In this document: piece by piece, positions 60,565-64,000 of the stretch
Layout of the letters: the number at the start of each line of letters is the position of its first letter
Position numbering within the stretch: position 1 is the first letter of the stretch
From: Streptomyces sp. G-G2
GTDB lineage: Bacteria; Actinomycetota; Actinomycetes; Streptomycetales; Streptomycetaceae
Assembly (NCBI RefSeq): GCF_030063135.1
Contig: NZ_JASISO010000014.1
Span: 91,794 to 155,793, forward strand
DNA length: 64,000 bases
Direction: 5' to 3'
Notes under the pieces: generated by a model
What the model was told of the DNA's origin: nothing
Seen by the model: only the letters and a program-made list of their open reading frames with translations
The model's database searches: none
Position numbers and translations under genes: made by a program

Positions 60565-61571
60565 GGCGACGGCACGCAGCAGGCTGATCGCACCCGCTGC
60601 CCACAGCAGCCAGGAGATCGCTCGAGGATCCCGTCACTGGTCCGGAGCGCGGTGATCAGAGCGAGGCCCTGCCAGTGCTCCGCGGTCCTCGCGGGCTGGA
60701 CCGCCGTGGGCAGGGCGACCGCGTCGCCGACCGTGGAGAAGGTGAACCCGGCGGCCTTGACCCGGGGCAGCAGTTGCTCCAGGGCGGCGACGGTCTGCGA
60801 GCGGTCACCGCCCGCGTCGTGCATCAGCAGGATCTGTCCGCCGGTGCCCGGGGGAGTGGCGTTGGCGATGATCCGCGCGACACCCGGCCGACGCCAGTCC
60901 TCGCTGTCCAGGGTCGTGAGGACGGTGAGGTAGCCCTCCTGCCCGGCCTGTACGACGGCGTCCCAGTCGGGGTCGGTGAGAGCGTCGTTCCCGGAGGAGT
61001 ACGGGGGTCGCAGCAAGGGGGTGGTGACACCGGTGGCGCCTGCGATGGTGAGCTGCGTTTCCCGCAGCTCCAGGGAGCGCCGCCAGGGGGAGGCGGAGCC
61101 CAGGTCGGTATGGGTGAAGCTGTGGAGTCCTATTTGGTGGCCCTCCTCGACGATCCGGCGGGCGAGTCCGGGGTTCTCGGCGACCCGGGTGCCGACGGTG
61201 AAGAAGGTGGCGCGGACACCGTTGCGGCGCAGGACGTCGAGGATCTTCGGTGTCCAGACGGGGTCGGGGCCGTCGTCGAAGGTCAGCGCGATCGTGCGGG
61301 CGGCCGGCCCGGCGGTGCGGCCTGCCGCCCCCTCGATCACCGGGCCGCCGGAGGCTATCTGCACTGGTACGGCGGCGGCCGATCTCTGCCCTCGGGGAGC
61401 GCCGTCGGCGGTGGAGTCGAACATGTGCCGGGTGTAGCCCTGGAGCAGCAGCGCGGCCGAGAGGGTGAGCACGAGCGTGGTGAGGAGCAGCCAGTGCGTG
61501 CGCAACGGAACGTTGCGTACGGTGCCGTGCCGGCCACGGGCCGGTGCTTGGCGGCGACGGTTCTTGGACAA
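60504..61571 (-). CDS. polysaccharide deacetylase (NodB type), 5' part of a split bifunctional gene
   Basis: This protein has a cytoplasmic basic start, one membrane helix (about 24-46) and an extracellular NodB deacetylase domain: TFDDGPDPVWTPKIL, HSFTHTDLG (metal-binding His), LRPPYSSGN, SEDWRRPG and ILLMHDAGGD. It should remove acetyl groups from an N-acetylated sugar polymer. After GLALITALRTSDGILE the frame turns to low-quality Cys/Pro-rich sequence and stops at 60504, while the next frame resumes with a membrane helix and the glycosyltransferase. A single missing base near 60618-60623 explains this. Start: TTG 61571 with AGGAAG upstream. Confidence 0.85.
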   Translation of the reverse strand: MSKNRRRQAPARGRHGTVRNVPLRTHWLLLTTLVLTLSAALLLQGYTRHMFDSTADGAPRGQRSAAAVPVQIASGGPVIEGAAGRTAGPAARTIALTFDDGPDPVWTPKILDVLRRNGVRATFFTVGTRVAENPGLARRIVEEGHQIGLHSFTHTDLGSASPWRRSLELRETQLTIAGATGVTTPLLRPPYSSGNDALTDPDWDAVVQAGQEGYLTVLTTLDSEDWRRPGVARIIANATPPGTGGQILLMHDAGGDRSQTVAALEQLLPRVKAAGFTFSTVGDAVALPTAVQPARTAEHWQGLALITALRTSDGILERSPGCCGQRVRSACCVPSPCSSPPGATYGCAADRGGLR

Positions 61572-61606
61572 CGGGGGGTGCTTCCTGACTGCTGCGTTCG
61601 GGTGGC

Positions 61607-62176
61607 TTACGGGTGGGAGGTGGGCTTGCCGCCGCCCTGGCCCGGAGGGGAAGTGGGGCGGCCCCGCGCGGTGTTCGCCGCCGCCGGGGAGGAGCCGTTC
61701 CCGGGGATGGCAGCGGGCGGCGGGGTGATGACGGGGACCCCGGTCGGGCCCGGCGCGGGCGTCTGGGTCCCCGCCGTGGCCGCCTTGGAGGGTGCGGTGC
61801 CGTGCGCCGCGGACCGGGTGGGGCTCACGGCCTCGCCCGCCGCGCTACCACGGGAAGGACCGGGTGCGCTCGTCGTGTCCGGGGAGGCTTCGGGCTGGGG
61901 GGAGCGCGGTGGCGGGGCGGCGGGCAGGAGCGGTGAGCGGACCGTGGGGCCGCCCATCAGGGTGCTGATGAGCAGCACGACGTAGGCGGCGGCCGGGATG
62001 ACCAGCAGACGCCCCGCCCGGCGTACCCGGCGCTGCCTGCGCCCCGAGGAGTCGACGAAGACGGGGCTCGGCTCGGGGCCGGGCTTCGGCGGGGTGTCCG
62101 CCGGGCCCGGATGGCCTTCCGGGACGCGCGGGATCGGCACGGTGTCCTCGGCCAGGGTGCCAAGTCGTCGTTGCAT
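61607..62176 (-). CDS. Pro/Ser-rich membrane-anchored hypothetical protein
   Basis: This 189-residue protein has a basic cytoplasmic segment (RRQRRVRRAGR), one membrane helix (LLVIPAAAYVVLLISTLMG, about 74-92) and an extracellular Pro/Ala/Ser/Thr-rich tail that looks disordered. There is no enzyme motif. It lies 35 nt before the deacetylase gene and 59 nt after the anti-sigma-like gene, so it belongs to the same leftward operon and may anchor or space the polymer-modifying enzyme. Confidence 0.75.
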   Translation of the reverse strand: MQRRLGTLAEDTVPIPRVPEGHPGPADTPPKPGPEPSPVFVDSSGRRQRRVRRAGRLLVIPAAAYVVLLISTLMGGPTVRSPLLPAAPPPRSPQPEASPDTTSAPGPSRGSAAGEAVSPTRSAAHGTAPSKAATAGTQTPAPGPTGVPVITPPPAAIPGNGSSPAAANTARGRPTSPPGQGGGKPTSHP

Positions 62177-62235
62177 CGGTGGGGCCTCTAGGGGTAGCGG
62201 GATCAGGGCCGGGCGGTCGGTGGACGCGGGTGGGG

Positions 62236-63051
62236 CTACCCCTTGGGTCGAGTGGCCGTCGGGCCGGGGCGATTGTCCGGAGGGCCGGTCTGGTGGCTGC
62301 CGGGTCCGTTGGGGGTGTGGGTCTGAGCCGGACCCGGCGCGGTGGGCCGGTTGCCCGGCTCCTGGGCGCCCGGCGTCGGGCGGCTGCTCGGCCGACCGGG
62401 CGAGGGCCGGCCTGCGGGGGCGGTCGGTTCGAGGCTCGGCGCATCCGGGGCGTCCAGCGCCGGGGCGCAGTAGCGGGGGACGTTCTCCGGGCTTCCGGCC
62501 GCGGCGACCAGAACGGCGAAGCGCTGATCGGCCGGTACGTCCTTGGGACGCGCGCCGACCGCCCGGACGTAGGCCCGACAGGGTTCCACCAGCTCCGTGG
62601 GCACGGGCGCGGCGGGCCTCCTGGTGGCGGCGGGCGGAACCGCGCCGACCGTGGCCGCGGCGGAAGTCACCGCCGGCCCCGGCTCGCCGCGGGCGGGATC
62701 GCCGCCCAGCGCGGCAGGCAGATGGCCGGCGCCGGCTGCGACGGCGACGCCACCGAGCGCGGTGGCGACGGCGACGGCCGCGACCTTCGCGCTCAGGAGC
62801 TTCGCCAGCGTCGGCTTTCGCATCGGCCACTTCCGGGGGTGCTGAGGAGCAGGAGCAGGTGCGAGCTGAGCCGCCCGGAACGCGGCCAGCGCCGCCTGCT
62901 CGCCGACCAGCTCACCTTCCGCCGCCGGAGCGGCGGCGGCGCCGAGCAGTCCTACGAGGGCTTCGTGGTCGCCCGTCGCAGCGACTGGGCTTGCACCGAG
63001 CAACTGCTCGGCGGTGCTCTGGTCGATCCGACGGGGACGGTTGGTGCTCAT
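62236..63051 (-). CDS. membrane protein partner of an ECF sigma factor (anti-sigma-like)
   Basis: This 271-residue protein has a cytoplasmic N-terminus of about 90 residues, one membrane helix (AAVAVATALGGVAVAAGAG, about 98-118) and an extracellular Pro-rich tail with two Cys (ELVEPCRAYVRAVG, NVPRYCAPAL). Its start overlaps the sigma-factor stop by 4 nt (ATGA), the classic arrangement of a sigma factor with its membrane anti-sigma. No zinc-binding HxxxCxxC motif is visible, so the mechanism would differ from ZAS anti-sigmas. Anti-sigma function is inferred from position. Confidence 0.75.
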   Translation of the reverse strand: MSTNRPRRIDQSTAEQLLGASPVAATGDHEALVGLLGAAAAPAAEGELVGEQAALAAFRAAQLAPAPAPQHPRKWPMRKPTLAKLLSAKVAAVAVATALGGVAVAAGAGHLPAALGGDPARGEPGPAVTSAAATVGAVPPAATRRPAAPVPTELVEPCRAYVRAVGARPKDVPADQRFAVLVAAAGSPENVPRYCAPALDAPDAPSLEPTAPAGRPSPGRPSSRPTPGAQEPGNRPTAPGPAQTHTPNGPGSHQTGPPDNRPGPTATRPKG

Positions 63052-63758
63052 CTCATGCCCTTCAGCGTCGGTGCCGTCGTCGGTGTCACTCCCTGGGAAG
63101 AATTCTTTTCCGGCGGTTCCGCCGCTGCGGCCGTTCCCGCTGGTCGCCGTCGCCCTTCGAGCCGTCCGGCGAGCTTGCGCAGGCCGCGGTGAGAGGCCAT
63201 CCGTACCGCGCCGGCCCGCTTGCCGAGCACCCGGGCGGCGGTCTCCGCGTCCAGATCCATGACCACTCTGAGCAGCACGGCCTCGGCCTGGTCGCGAGGC
63301 AAGGTGGCTATGAGGGCCAGCGCGGCCGTCGTGTCGACCGCGGCCAGGGCCGCGCCCTCGGTGTCGTCGGCCGCGGGGCGGTCGCCGAGCAGGTCCTCCA
63401 CCGGCACACCGCTGACCGGCCGACGGCGCTGGGCGCGCAACAGGTCCATCGCCCGGTTCCGGCCGATCGTCGCCGCCCAGCCGCGAAAACCATCGAAGTC
63501 TCCCCGGAACGAACCCAGGTCCCGGGCGATCTGCAGCCACGCCTCCGAGGCCACGTCCTCCGCTTCCGCGCCGACCAGCACCCTCAGGTAGCGCAGCAGG
63601 CCGGGCTGTACGGCACGGAACAATGCCCCGAAGGCGGCCTCGTCGCCGTTCTGGGCGGCTTTCACCTGCTCGGACATCTCCGCAGGGCCGCGTTGGATGG
63701 GCACTCTGGGGTTCCCCGTCTCGTCCTCGGCCTCGCCGAACTGTTCCGCATTCTGCAC
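63048..63758 (-). CDS. ECF RNA polymerase sigma factor
   Basis: This sigma-70 family factor has region 2 (DEAAFGALFRAVQPGLLRYLRVLVG, AEDVASEAWLQIARDL, FRGWAATIGRNRAMDLLR in pieces) and region 4 (LPRDQAEAVLLRVVMDLDAETAARVLGKRAGAVRMASHRGLRKL in pieces). The start is uncertain: GTG 63758, GTG 63704 and ATG 63677 are possible and none has a clear ribosome binding site; all keep the full domain. It heads the leftward operon with the membrane anti-sigma-like protein, so it likely drives this wall/polymer operon in response to an envelope signal. Confidence 0.88.
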   Translation of the reverse strand: MQNAEQFGEAEDETGNPRVPIQRGPAEMSEQVKAAQNGDEAAFGALFRAVQPGLLRYLRVLVGAEAEDVASEAWLQIARDLGSFRGDFDGFRGWAATIGRNRAMDLLRAQRRRPVSGVPVEDLLGDRPAADDTEGAALAAVDTTAALALIATLPRDQAEAVLLRVVMDLDAETAARVLGKRAGAVRMASHRGLRKLAGRLEGRRRPAGTAAAAEPPEKNSSQGVTPTTAPTLKGMR

Positions 63759-64000
63759 CGGGTCATGATGCGGCACGGCCCGCCCGGACCCGCGGGGTGC
63801 CCGGAGCGGACGGGGTGGCCGAGCGCCTCGCGGCGGCCGGCACGGCGAATCATGTGCGTACGAGCCCTGGCTAAGTGGTCGACGCGCGAAGTCCTTCGGG
63901 GGTTGACTCCGGAGCCGGTGGTGAGTGTGGCGATTCTCGAGGGCATCAAGCGTCCGTATCGGGCTGCGTCCCTGCTTGGAACAGGTGAACATTGACGTTC
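63759..64000. other. upstream region of the sigma-factor operon
   Basis: No gene is recognised in these 242 nt at the window edge. It should contain the leftward sigma-factor promoter and possibly a rightward one: TTGACT at 63903-63908 has no clear -10 partner. Confidence 0.4.

Overview
The window is high-GC actinobacterial DNA and almost certainly comes from a Streptomyces chromosome. It carries whiH next to hrdB, both topoisomerase IV genes (parE, parC), DUF7455, DUF4192 and DUF5998 proteins, an N-terminal-GNAT protein acetyltransferase, a DasR-type operator in front of ptsH and a c-di-AMP riboswitch in front of an M23 peptidase. From memory the order rnhB - recQ-like - DUF4192 - whiH - hrdB - protease - parE - symporter - two-component pair - two citrate synthases - parC - M16 pair - M23 - GntR - ptsH - acetyltransferase matches the S. 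coelicolor SCO5812-SCO5850 core region. No species can be named from the sequence.

Layout. 1-3.2 kb: divergent MFS efflux pump and TetR repressor with two operators, rnhB and two proteins of unknown function. 3.9-10.6 kb: a RecQ-like helicase fused to a phosphoribosyltransferase-like domain, a perfect pair of head-to-head DnaA boxes, a DUF4192 protein, a glycogen-debranching-type protein and an NrtR-like Nudix regulator. 10.7-16.5 kb: a one-polypeptide ABC transporter, whiH, hrdB (with an expanded repeat) and a secreted trypsin-like protease. 16.7-24.1 kb: DUF7455, parE, a DUF485/sodium-solute symporter pair, and a CitA/DcuS-type kinase with its regulator facing it.

24.1-37.5 kb is the most distinctive block. 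Two secreted modular beta-helix enzymes of the GH87 (alpha-1,3-glucanase/mycodextranase) type bracket a LacI repressor, a sugar ABC importer (lipoprotein plus two permeases, no ATPase) and a cytoplasmic GH13 alpha-glucosidase. A shared TTGCGT-type operator lies before the first glucanase and before lacI. I read this as a self-contained alpha-1,3-glucan (fungal wall or mutan) utilisation locus set into conserved core DNA.

37.6-49.3 kb: a citrate synthase fused to a DNA-binding helix-turn-helix, divergent from a second citrate synthase; a CobW-family GTPase whose stop codon lies in the end of a 170-bp palindromic MITE-like element; parC; an active/inactive M16 peptidase pair; a riboswitch-controlled M23 peptidase; a GntR regulator; and ptsH. 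49.5-56.8 kb: the acetyltransferase with a REP-like coding insertion, DUF5998, a phosphodiesterase, thymidine kinase and a divergent DUF1326/DUF2182 pair. 56.8-64 kb: an M4 metalloprotease, then a leftward operon (ECF sigma, membrane protein, Pro-rich membrane protein, polysaccharide deacetylase, processive glycosyltransferase) in which the last two genes look like one bifunctional gene split by a 1-base frameshift.
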